Assembly (NCBI GenBank): GCA_963617485.1
Contig: CAVEPA010000005.1
Coordinates: 1 to 64,000 of the forward strand
DNA length: 64,000 nucleotides
Reading direction: 5' to 3'
Origin: UBA1757 sp963617485
GTDB taxonomy: Bacteria > Bacteroidota > Bacteroidia > Bacteroidales > UBA1402
Made by a program: the position numbers and the translations under genes
In this document: piece by piece, positions 40,563-50,000 of the stretch
Position numbering within the stretch: position 1 is the stretch's first letter
How the letters are laid out: every line of letters begins with the position of its first letter
Notes under the pieces: generated by a model
The model's input: only the letters and a program-made list of their open reading frames with translations
Database searches by the model: none
What the model was told of the DNA's origin: nothing

Positions 40563-43500
40563 CTATTTCAAGTTGACTCTATAGTGAAGCTGCCGTTTAT
40601 TGACAGTATATTTTTCGAGCACACCAGGTCCGCAGCTGCTGTTGCCCAAGCCAAGCTGTCCTGCATCGATGCTCAGTATCACTTGGGGACGGGGCTGCAA
40701 TTCCACGTGATGCTTGGCCTTGGCCAAATCTGTAGCGGCCACATGCAGGGCCGAGAACGAGAAGCATTCGTCAACGGCCTGAATCTTAAACTGACGGCCA
40801 AGAGCTGTACTCAGCACCAAATATTGCGTGGCTTCATGATTGCCGCTCTCTTGAGGCTTGGGATAAGGGAAGAGTTGTTCGTCCACCGTCGATTGCCAAA
40901 GCGAAAGGCTGGCACCTTCCTTGCGGTCGGGATAGGTTTCCTGCGGGCCATAGCCGAACCATTGCAGTTCAGTGGCAGCAGGTGTCAAAGTCCAGGCCAG
41001 ACCCAAACGCGGCAATACCGGCAATTCTCCCTGCGTATGATAGACTTCCTTCACGTCCAGCGTGCCGCGTCCGTCGAGCAGATAGGTAATATCGCGTTGG
41101 ATACTGCCTTTGGCATACAGATAGTTGATTTTGACGAAAACTTGCAGACAGCCGTTGTCGAGCAGCTTGTAGCTCACGGACGCAGGTTGCAGGCGGGGCT
41201 GGGCCATGTTGTGGTTCTTCCAGTCTTTGGCCAGCCAGTTTCCAAAGCCCGCATCATTGTCGGTGGGCGCACGGAAAGCCTGGAAATATGGCTGGGCAGG
41301 CAGGTCTTCACAAGGCGATACCCATTCCTGGCCTTGGGCGCTGGCAGAAAGTATCGCACCCGTATTCACATCCCAAGCATAATTCACTCCCCGGGCCTTG
41401 GCTGTCAAAATGGAGCCTTGCTGTTCTATTTCCACCTTGGCGGCCACCAAGGGCTTGGCAGAGAGGTCGGCCAGACTCAGCGAGAACTGCTCCCAGGCCA
41501 CTTCATAAGACTTGTCGGCCCAAGACGTTGCCTCTTTCAAATGTAGGTTCACACGCAGCTGCACATTGCCCTTCAGTTTCTTCCAGCGACGGCAGTGCAA
41601 CAGTATTTCTTGCGATTTACCCGGCTGGATATCAGGCAAATATTCCGTCCAAGACTCAACGGACTTGCCTTCGTGGAAGAGTTCCCAAGACAGTTCGTAA
41701 GACTTGGTACCCAGATGATGCTGACGGTTGGTCAAACGTATGCGCAAGTCCTTGTCGGTATCGCGCTGCGGCAGAAGTTCTATGAGGAAGGGCTGATAAA
41801 CTTTCCGCACCAGTTCATATTTGGGTGTCCAGGCACGGTCGCCAAGCACGATTCCGTTAAAACAAAAAGCCTTCAGATTGGGTTTGTCACCGAAATCGCC
41901 ACCATAATTCACCTTAATGCGGCCATCGGGCAAACGCTGGAAGATGCCCTGATCGGCCCAATCCCAAATAAAGCCGCCCAACATACGGGGATGCGAATAG
42001 ATTTCGTCCCAATATTCCTTGAAGTTGCCCATAGCATTGCCCATGGCGTGCGCATATTCGCTGGTCATCACGGGACGGTCGCCATTAGCCGTATCAAGGG
42101 CCAAAGAGAGCAGCCGTTCCCAGCGGGCATTTTCGGCACGTTCTGCATCGCTGCCCTGGGGAATGTTCGGATTGACGTAGACATCCTGAGTACGCGGATA
42201 GAATCGGGCGATAACATCGACGGCGGGCGGGTCCAGCGGGCTACCCTGGGCAGCTTCGCAATGAATCAGGCGCGTAGGGTCAAAATCCTTCAGCCAGGCG
42301 GCCGTTGCTGCAAAATTGAAACCATAACCCGATTCATTGCCCAAGGACCACATGATGATGCTCGGATGGTTGCGGTCGCGCAGGGCCATGCGGATGGTCC
42401 GGTCCATAAAGGCCTGGATCCAGTCGGGGTTGGAGGCCAGCCAGCCGCGCACACCGTGTGTCTCGATATTGGCTTCGTCTATCACATACAGACCATATTC
42501 ATCGCAGAGTTCGTACCAACGGGGTACATCGGGATAATGAGCCGTGCGCACTGCATTGATATTGGCTCGTTTCATCAACAGAATGTCCTGCAACATCAGC
42601 TCTTCGCTCATCACGCGGGCTTGCCAGGGGTCGTGTTCGTGACGGTTGACTCCGCGCAGCCGTATCGGTTTGCCGTTTACCAGCACTTGTCCGCCCTGAC
42701 GTTTTACCTCGCGGAAACCCACCTTGGTACTGATACGCTCGATACAACGGTTTTGCAAGGTATCGCGCAGCGAAAGTTCCAGACGATATAAATAAGGTGT
42801 CTCGGCCGTCCACAGATGCACCGAATCGACCTTGGCCTTGAGCCAACCGAACTGACGCTCGCCCCGTTGCGGAGTGCGTTCGTTCAGTATGGAAGCCTTG
42901 AATTCCCGGTTAAGCACCGGTATGGCAGCTTGCGTCAAAGGGCGTTCCCAAACGGCACTGCCATCGGCATCGAAAAGGCTGGCCTCGATAAGCACATTGT
43001 CCAAGGAGGCATCATCAAAGACTTTCAAGGCCGGTTCTATCTGCAACTCGGCATTCAGATAATCTGGGTCCAGCACCGTGCGGATGCCGATGTCGTAGAG
43101 CCTCACCTGCTCAGTGGCATACAGCTCCACGCTGCGGTGAATGCCCGCGAAACGCCACATATCCTGGTCTTCGAGATAACTGCCGTCGCAATACTTGAAC
43201 ACCTGCACAGCTATCAGATTGTCGCCGGGCTGAACGTAAGAGCTGACATCGAATTCCGACATATCCATGGAACTCTGGCTATAGCCCACCTGCCGACCGT
43301 TGATCCATACGAAAAAGGCACTCTGCACACCGTCGAAACGCAAGAACACCCGTTTGCCTTCCCAAGAGGCGGGCAACTTGAAATGACGGCGGTACGAACC
43401 GGTGGGATTACGCTCTATCTCGGTGGTATAGCCCTGCTTGGGCTGGTCTTCTACATAGGGCGGATTGATTTTGAAAGAATAACCCGAACTAACGTAAATG

Positions 43501-43808
43501 GGCGTACCATAACCATTCACTTCCCAATTGGCAGGCACCGGAAAATCCACCCAGGCAGCATCATCGAAATCGCTGCGGTAGAAATCTGTGGGACGCTCGG
43601 CCGAAGTCGGTACCCAATGAAATTTCCAAGTACCGTTCAAACTCATGCTGCGGTCGCCTGGTGTCTGGCCGTAAGGCTCGTATTGGGCACGCGCAGGCAT
43701 ACGGTTAATCTGCTGCACATAATGGTTCTGCCAGATTTCCGTCCAGGATTGCGCCTGAGCAGCAAACACAGCCAGTGCCAAAGTCAAAAAGGAAGCTAAT
43801 GGTTTCAT
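40563..43808 (-). CDS. GH2 beta-galactosidase, LacZ type, secreted
   Basis: The 1081-residue protein is full-length LacZ plus a signal peptide (SFLTLALAVFAAQAQ). The order is jelly-roll domain (about 70-220), Ig-like domain, then a TIM barrel with IIMWSLGNESGYG (acid/base Glu near residue 491) and PVMTSEYAHAMGNAMGNF (nucleophile Glu near 583). It ends with the beta-galactosidase small-chain domain, containing GYGPQETYPDRK and FPYPKPQESGNHEATQY. It removes terminal beta-galactose, for example from galactan or arabinogalactan side chains. The signal peptide places it in the periplasm, so it acts on imported oligosaccharides. It begins 3 bp after the upstream gene. Confidence 0.95.
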   Translation of the reverse strand: MKPLASFLTLALAVFAAQAQSWTEIWQNHYVQQINRMPARAQYEPYGQTPGDRSMSLNGTWKFHWVPTSAERPTDFYRSDFDDAAWVDFPVPANWEVNGYGTPIYVSSGYSFKINPPYVEDQPKQGYTTEIERNPTGSYRRHFKLPASWEGKRVFLRFDGVQSAFFVWINGRQVGYSQSSMDMSEFDVSSYVQPGDNLIAVQVFKYCDGSYLEDQDMWRFAGIHRSVELYATEQVRLYDIGIRTVLDPDYLNAELQIEPALKVFDDASLDNVLIEASLFDADGSAVWERPLTQAAIPVLNREFKASILNERTPQRGERQFGWLKAKVDSVHLWTAETPYLYRLELSLRDTLQNRCIERISTKVGFREVKRQGGQVLVNGKPIRLRGVNRHEHDPWQARVMSEELMLQDILLMKRANINAVRTAHYPDVPRWYELCDEYGLYVIDEANIETHGVRGWLASNPDWIQAFMDRTIRMALRDRNHPSIIMWSLGNESGYGFNFAATAAWLKDFDPTRLIHCEAAQGSPLDPPAVDVIARFYPRTQDVYVNPNIPQGSDAERAENARWERLLSLALDTANGDRPVMTSEYAHAMGNAMGNFKEYWDEIYSHPRMLGGFIWDWADQGIFQRLPDGRIKVNYGGDFGDKPNLKAFCFNGIVLGDRAWTPKYELVRKVYQPFLIELLPQRDTDKDLRIRLTNRQHHLGTKSYELSWELFHEGKSVESWTEYLPDIQPGKSQEILLHCRRWKKLKGNVQLRVNLHLKEATSWADKSYEVAWEQFSLSLADLSAKPLVAAKVEIEQQGSILTAKARGVNYAWDVNTGAILSASAQGQEWVSPCEDLPAQPYFQAFRAPTDNDAGFGNWLAKDWKNHNMAQPRLQPASVSYKLLDNGCLQVFVKINYLYAKGSIQRDITYLLDGRGTLDVKEVYHTQGELPVLPRLGLAWTLTPAATELQWFGYGPQETYPDRKEGASLSLWQSTVDEQLFPYPKPQESGNHEATQYLVLSTALGRQFKIQAVDECFSFSALHVAATDLAKAKHHVELQPRPQVILSIDAGQLGLGNSSCGPGVLEKYTVNKRQLHYRVNLK

Positions 43809-43811
43809 ATC

Positions 43812-44981
43812 TTAAGACGTCTTTTTCTTCTTGGGATGAGGTGTAGGGAACTGCACATCCGACTGCCCCATATCGCGCGAAGTAGCCACGGCAATACCAC
43901 GCTGGTTGTCTTTGTTGACGGCGCAGTAGAAATGGTAGACCACACCCTTGTATTTCACCAGAAACGATTTGTGCGCGAACCAGTTGTCGTAAGGTTCGCT
44001 GGGATATATCAGATCTTCGCCCTGCCATTCGGTCCAATGCACGAGGTCGTAGGAGCAGGCAAAAGTATTAAAGGCATCGTAGGGACGGTTCTTCCAGAAT
44101 GCTCCGAAAAAGTACATCACATACAGGTCGCCCATTTTCTGGATATGGGCATCGCCCGTAATCATGCCGTTCTCGTGGCCGAAAACAGGATTGCCGGGAT
44201 AACGCTGCCAATGCAGCATATCGTCCGAGTAAGCGATGCCGATACGTTCCGCCTTGACACCATTGTCGGGATTGATGCCGGCCGCATTGTAAAAGAGCAT
44301 AAAACGCTTGTTGTCCTTGTCTTCGTACACCAAACTCTTGTATTGGGTGATGGTCTCGAACCATTGCGTTTCGGGCTGGTCGGTCGACATCACCGCTTGG
44401 GGCAGGCTTTCCCATTCGTGAGCCTTGGTGATGTCCTTGTCGGTATAAGCCATGCCAATATGCAGAGGCGTGCCTTCGTAACCGGTCTTGGTGCCGCCGA
44501 AATAGCTCATCCAGTGCTTGCCCTGAAACGTACCCAACCGGTAACTGCCGGCCCAGGTCATGTCCTGCAAGGCGGGATAGCCGGCTCGCTGATTGGCATC
44601 CCAACCTTCGTCCTTGAATGAAAGTACACGGCCCAAAGTGGTCCAGTGCAGCAAGTCTTTGCTTTGCGCCAGCCAGGTCTCGTAACCGCGGCCGTCCTTG
44701 TTGGTGCGGCCGTTATAGACGATATACACCATATACCAACGTCCGTTCTCGCGAAACACCGTGGGGCAATCCATCTTGTGCTGGTTGTCTTCGGGAGCGA
44801 TGACCAGACCATATTTATACGGGGTCTTGCTCTCTTCATACACCTGCTGCATCACCTGTTGCGCTACCGTCGTGTCGCTGCCGTCGCCGGGACGGCTCAG
44901 TGACAAGGCGGCCTGACGAGTACAGCAAGACGACAGCACCAAGGCCGCCGTCGCTGTCAATATCCAGAGTTGTCGTTTCAT
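43812..44981 (-). CDS. Five-bladed beta-propeller glycosidase-like lipoprotein (GH43/GH32/GH117 clan appearance)
   Basis: The 389-residue lipoprotein (signal LWILTATAALVLSSCC, cysteine near 19-20) has repeating propeller blades: HKMDCPTVFRENGRWYMVYI, SKDLLHWTTLG, GIAYSDDMLHWQRYPGNPV, GDAHIQKMGDLYVMYFF and SYDLVHWTEW. Each blade starts with an acidic residue and a WYM(V/I)Y strand, as in GH43, GH32, GH117 and GH130 families. The first-blade Asp in MDCPTV and a late acidic residue are candidates for catalysis. The exact family is uncertain. Its place between GH127 and LacZ suggests an arabinose- or galactose-related linkage. It starts 1 bp after GH127. Confidence 0.8.
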   Translation of the reverse strand: MKRQLWILTATAALVLSSCCTRQAALSLSRPGDGSDTTVAQQVMQQVYEESKTPYKYGLVIAPEDNQHKMDCPTVFRENGRWYMVYIVYNGRTNKDGRGYETWLAQSKDLLHWTTLGRVLSFKDEGWDANQRAGYPALQDMTWAGSYRLGTFQGKHWMSYFGGTKTGYEGTPLHIGMAYTDKDITKAHEWESLPQAVMSTDQPETQWFETITQYKSLVYEDKDNKRFMLFYNAAGINPDNGVKAERIGIAYSDDMLHWQRYPGNPVFGHENGMITGDAHIQKMGDLYVMYFFGAFWKNRPYDAFNTFACSYDLVHWTEWQGEDLIYPSEPYDNWFAHKSFLVKYKGVVYHFYCAVNKDNQRGIAVATSRDMGQSDVQFPTPHPKKKKTS

Positions 44982-44982
44982 A

Positions 44983-47052
44983 TTATCGGTTGATAGGCAT
45001 CCAAACAGTCATTTCGCTGTGACCACGGTTGCCGAAAGCGAAGTAAGGAATAAGGGTAATCTGCACTTTCTGCTTGCCGGGTTGATATTCGCGATAGAGG
45101 TCGTTAGCGCCCCACTCTGCTTCGCCGGCATAGTTGGCCAAACCGGTAAGGGCCATCATAGGCGTACCGTCGATATTCACTTCCTTGGGTTCCAGCTTGA
45201 TGCTGCCGGGTATCATCACGTTGTCAATTTTCTTGCCATCCAAATCGGTCGATTCCAGACAGTACACCACAGGACCGCGCATCACGGCCACTTGGTTGCG
45301 GGTTTCTTCGAGCAAGGGGTTGGAAACCATCAACTTGACTTCCATTTCGAGGTTAAGCTGCAGCATATCGCCTTTCTTCCAAATGCGGCGAACCTGGGCA
45401 TAGCCGTTTTGGGTCTCGCAGTCTACCTTCTCGCCGTTCACCAGCACGCTGTAATGGTCGCACCACGAAGGGATATGCAGGAACATCGACATGGCCTTCC
45501 GGCGGGGAGCTTTCTGGATTTCGATAAGCACATCGCCGTTCCAAGGATAGGCAGACACCTGATTCAACTGTACGGCCGAGCCGTCTTTCAGCTTGGTATC
45601 GAGTTTACTGCTGCCATAGATGTTGCACCATACGCCTTCTTCAGACAAGGCATAGGCATAATTCTGGATTTCGCAGATGGTGCGCACCGTATTGGGCGGA
45701 CAGCAGAAGCAGCTGATGTAATGCGTACGTTCCTTGGGCCAACGTAGCGTGTAGGGGAATTCGTCCGACAGGCGCAAAGGGTTGGTATAGAAATACTTGG
45801 TACCATCCAAAGAAATACCCGAGAGCAAGCTGTTGTAGGCCACCTTCTCCACGATGTCACAATACTTGCCGTCGCCGGTAATCTGGAACATACGCCAGTT
45901 GAAGAGCAGGTTGCCGATATTGGCGCAGGTTTCGTTGTGAGCCGTGCTGTTGGGCAGCTGGAAAGAACGCCCGTAGGCCTGATGAACCTTTTGAATGGAG
46001 TCGGGTGTATAGTTGGTACCGTCAGGAGAAGTGCCGTCGTACAAGGCTCCGCAACCACCGGTGATATACATTTTATGATTGACGATATCCGACCAGATGG
46101 ATTCCAGATTGGGCCAAAGGGTCATATCGCCCGTTTCGGCGAACACATCGGCCACGCCGGCATAAAGGTAGTTGGCGCGCACGGCATGACCCATGGCATT
46201 CATCTGCTCACGGAAAGGATCGCGGTCCTGGTTGTCGTCGGTGCCGTTTTCCACCATACCACGGATATCGATAAGGTTCTGAGCCAGTTCCAGATAGCGC
46301 GGATCGCGGGTGGTGCGGTACATTTCCACCACACCCATATAATGAGAGGGGCAGATAGCATTGCGGGCCAGTTCGGCCGAAGCGTTTTTGTAGAACTGAT
46401 ACAGAAAATCCGTTGCCTTGACGGCTACATCCAGCAGCGTCCTTTTGCCGGTGGCGCGGTAGTGCATGCAAGCAGCCATCATCAGGTGTCCGTGATTATA
46501 GGTCTCGAAGTTGAGACGATTGTTGAAGGCACCGCCCTCGGCTGTGGCCGTTGCTGTACCCACCAAGCCCTGATGTTCGGCACTGGCATTCTGATGATAG
46601 CGTTCGGGGATAATCACCTGGGTATGCATATAGCCGTCTTCGCGCTGGGCCTTGGCAATGGTGGCGATAATCTCGTCCATCAGAGCATCGAGCTTGGGGT
46701 CTTTGGTAACGGCATATACGGCAGCCATACTCTCGAACCATTTGAAAAAGTCGCCATCGTGAAAAGCTGGGCCATGATGTTCGCCTTCGCACTTGCCTGC
46801 GGCGATTTCCAAGTTACGGTAAGCGTGGCAAAGCTCGGGATCGTTCATGATGTTCCACATATTCATCACCATGGTGTCGGTGCAGACTTGGAAACGGTTG
46901 CCCCAGAATCCGCCGGTCCAGGCCACAGAAGTGACATCGGCATTCCAGATTTTGGCGTATTTGCTCTGGTAGGTGTTCACCATACCTTTATCTTGGGCCG
47001 TCATGGCTAAGGCGCAGACGACCATACAGAAAAGAATTGTTTTCTTCTTCAT
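44983..47052 (-). CDS. GH127-type beta-L-arabinofuranosidase family protein
   Basis: This 689-residue secreted protein has the GH127/DUF1680 fold, an (alpha/alpha)6 barrel followed by beta-sandwich domains. GGFWGNRFQVC and EGEHHGPAFHDGDFFKWFE mark the barrel start. HNETCANIGN (about 370) and SCFCCPPNTVRT (about 446-457) carry the glutamate and cysteines of the family's unusual zinc-supported cysteine nucleophile mechanism. Relatives hydrolyse beta-L-arabinofuranosides, and one RG-II enzyme acts on aceric acid. The signal (KTILFCMVVCALAMTAQ) directs it to the periplasm. It is 21 bp after the GH140-GH78 fusion. Confidence 0.92.
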   Translation of the reverse strand: MKKKTILFCMVVCALAMTAQDKGMVNTYQSKYAKIWNADVTSVAWTGGFWGNRFQVCTDTMVMNMWNIMNDPELCHAYRNLEIAAGKCEGEHHGPAFHDGDFFKWFESMAAVYAVTKDPKLDALMDEIIATIAKAQREDGYMHTQVIIPERYHQNASAEHQGLVGTATATAEGGAFNNRLNFETYNHGHLMMAACMHYRATGKRTLLDVAVKATDFLYQFYKNASAELARNAICPSHYMGVVEMYRTTRDPRYLELAQNLIDIRGMVENGTDDNQDRDPFREQMNAMGHAVRANYLYAGVADVFAETGDMTLWPNLESIWSDIVNHKMYITGGCGALYDGTSPDGTNYTPDSIQKVHQAYGRSFQLPNSTAHNETCANIGNLLFNWRMFQITGDGKYCDIVEKVAYNSLLSGISLDGTKYFYTNPLRLSDEFPYTLRWPKERTHYISCFCCPPNTVRTICEIQNYAYALSEEGVWCNIYGSSKLDTKLKDGSAVQLNQVSAYPWNGDVLIEIQKAPRRKAMSMFLHIPSWCDHYSVLVNGEKVDCETQNGYAQVRRIWKKGDMLQLNLEMEVKLMVSNPLLEETRNQVAVMRGPVVYCLESTDLDGKKIDNVMIPGSIKLEPKEVNIDGTPMMALTGLANYAGEAEWGANDLYREYQPGKQKVQITLIPYFAFGNRGHSEMTVWMPINR

Positions 47053-47073
47053 ATTATACTGATTTACAATTAA

Positions 47074-50000
47074 TTACCACTCGATAAGATAAGAGCCCGA
47101 GGGAAGAGCCAATACGCAGCCATCCTTGTCTTTGGACAGACAGCTGACCCCGGCACTGGCATAATTGCCCGCATTCACACGTAGTTCCTTGAGCGAGGTA
47201 AGGGGAATATGCACCTCGGCACTCGTGTTGGCCGGAACCGTCACCCGCCACCGCAGATGTCCGTCGATTTTCTGCCAATAACTCTGCACCAAGCCGTAAG
47301 GCGTGGCGTAAGCAGCCTTGACATAATCCAAATCCTGCATATAAAAAGCCGGCTTCATCACGATTTTCTTGAAAGCCACGTCCTTGCTGTCCGACTTAAT
47401 GCCGGCCAAATCTTCGTAGCACCATATTAGCAGGTCGCCCAGCTGCATGACGTGATTGCGTGAATTCATCTTGGGATTGGCCTTGTCGCCGTTCCAGAGT
47501 TCCCAAATGGTGGTGGCCCCTTGGCTTACCATATAACCGAAACTGGGATAATCCGTGGTGGTGGCCAGCAACCAGGCGATGTCACCATAGCCATGGTGGG
47601 TCAGCTCACGCCACAGCCATTGGTTGCCAATAATGCCCGTAGCCATGGTACCGTGATATTCATCCATAATTTTAGCACGGATATTTTCACAGACAGCGTC
47701 CACCTCTTCATCCGGCACGAAATCCATGGCCAAGGCCAAAATATTGGCCGTAACGGTATTGTTGCTGTAACAGTGGCGTTCCTGGTCAAAGAAGTTACGC
47801 TGGAAAGCCGCCTTGAGGCCTTCGGCGTAGGCGGCATAGTCCTGCACCTCAGCACTTCTGTCCAGCAAATCGGCGAACTTTATCATCAACTGATAAAGGG
47901 CGTAGAAATAGGCAGTTGCGATAAGCTTGCCATCGGTCAAGCGGTCGGGAGCCTTGGAGTGGATGATTTCCAAAGACTCGGTTGGCATGCACCAATCGCC
48001 GTATTTATCGGCCTTTATCAAACCGGATTCGCTGTTGTAATAGTACTTGCGCATGTAGTCCATGAACAGCTTCATGGCATCGAAATGCTGGGCAATAGGC
48101 TGAATATCACCATACTGACGATAGAGCATATCACAGGTAAAGAACATGGCGGCGGGCCAGGTAACATCATCGCTGTAATAGTTCCAGTAAGCAGGGGCTA
48201 CATCGGGAATGGCACCGTCCCAACGCTGGGCATCGCGGATATCGCCCATCCACTTGGCATAGAAAGCGGCATTGTCGAACAGGAAACTCTCGCCATAAGA
48301 CCCCATGACGCGGTCGCCCAGCCAGGGCATACGTTCATTGCGCTGCGGACAATCTACCGGCATACCTTTATAGTTGCCGCGGATGCCCCAATAAGCATTG
48401 CGGTAAACGGCATTGAGCACCGGCGATGAGGTTTCGAAACTACCCAAATCGGCCATCTCGTCGCAAACGAACTCGCCGGTAAAATCTTCCAGCTTGGGCT
48501 CGCCGGGATAGCCGCTAATCTCCACATACTGAAAACCATGGGTAACGAAACGGGGTGCCCAGACTTCGCCTTTTTCATCGCCCTTGAGGGTGTAGATGTC
48601 GGTAACCAGAGCATCACGCAGATTGGCCATACTCAAGTGTCCGTCGGGCAAGAGAGCTTCGGCAAAACGCAGGCGCACCTGTTGGCCTCGCGGCCCCTTG
48701 ACGCGCATCTTTATCCACCCGGCCATATTCTGGCCCATATCCATGATATAGGTATTGTCGTCTAGCTTAACGATAGACTTGGGGCTTATCGTTGCCATTA
48801 CCTTCATATTCTCACATGGCTGCACCACCAGGGCGGCCTGAGGTACTGCGGCACGCTGGGCGGGTATCCAGGCGGCGGTGGGCTGGTAAGCGGGCAGCGT
48901 CCAAGCATCGAATTCCTTGCGGGCATCGTATTCTTCGCCATCGAACTCGTTATTGGCAACGATGGGTCCCTGAGCACTCAGCAGCCAGGACTGGTCGCTG
49001 CCCAAAGTCTGACGGCGGCCGTCAGCATAGGTGATGGTCAGGAGAAGACGCAACTTGGGATAACCGAAACGGGTCCATTTGTGAGGCTTGTAGTTCTGGC
49101 GCATGGCATAGTAGCGGCCATTGCCCAGAATAACCCCTATGGCATTGTCGCCCGCCTGCAGACAGTCGGTCACATCGAAGGTATTGTACATGATATGTTT
49201 GCGGAAGTCGGTGGGAACGGGAGCCATCACCTGATCACCCACTTTTTGGCCGTTCAACCAGAGTTCGTACAGACCCAGCCCGGCTATGTGCAGCACGGCC
49301 TGGCGGATGGGCTGGTCTTGTTTGCACTTGAATTCCTTGCGCAAGTAGCGCGCCGACAGGCGCGCGTGGGTCGATTCGTCATCCCAAGGGAAGGCATTTT
49401 CATAGCCTATCCAATAGGACGGGCTCCAATCTTTATCGGTTTCGAGAGCGGTCAGGAAAGAGGCGACGGGACTTTCGCTGTAGCCCGCAGTGGCATTGGT
49501 CCACACCTGTACCTTCCAATAATAGTAACTGCTTGTTTTCAAGGCCGGTCCGGCGTAAGGCACCAGCACCGAGGCCTCGGAACGCTGTTTTTTGGAATCC
49601 CAAACATCGGCAATGTCGTTGTCGAGCAAATCTTTTGAGCTAGCCACCATAATGCGGTAAGCTTCTTGTTGCAGCCCACGATGCTGGCTCTGGAGTTGCC
49701 AGCTGAAACGTTGCTGTTGCAAACCGACTCCCTGGGGTTCTACACGATTCTCGCACTTGAGGGCCGTCACCTGCACCGTTGCCGCTGCTTGAGCATCCTT
49801 CGAGCGGATAACCAAGACTCTGTCATCGTGTTCACGTTCGGGTTCGTAAGCGAAGTCGGCCTTATCGCCCGAAAACTCGCCGATGTAGGTATAGACACCA
49901 TTGGTAGGATTGTACCACCAAGCCTTCTTGACCTTGCCGGCAATCTTGCTTAGGTCGATGCTCATGGGCACGGCGGCATAGTTGTATACCAAGATGTAAT

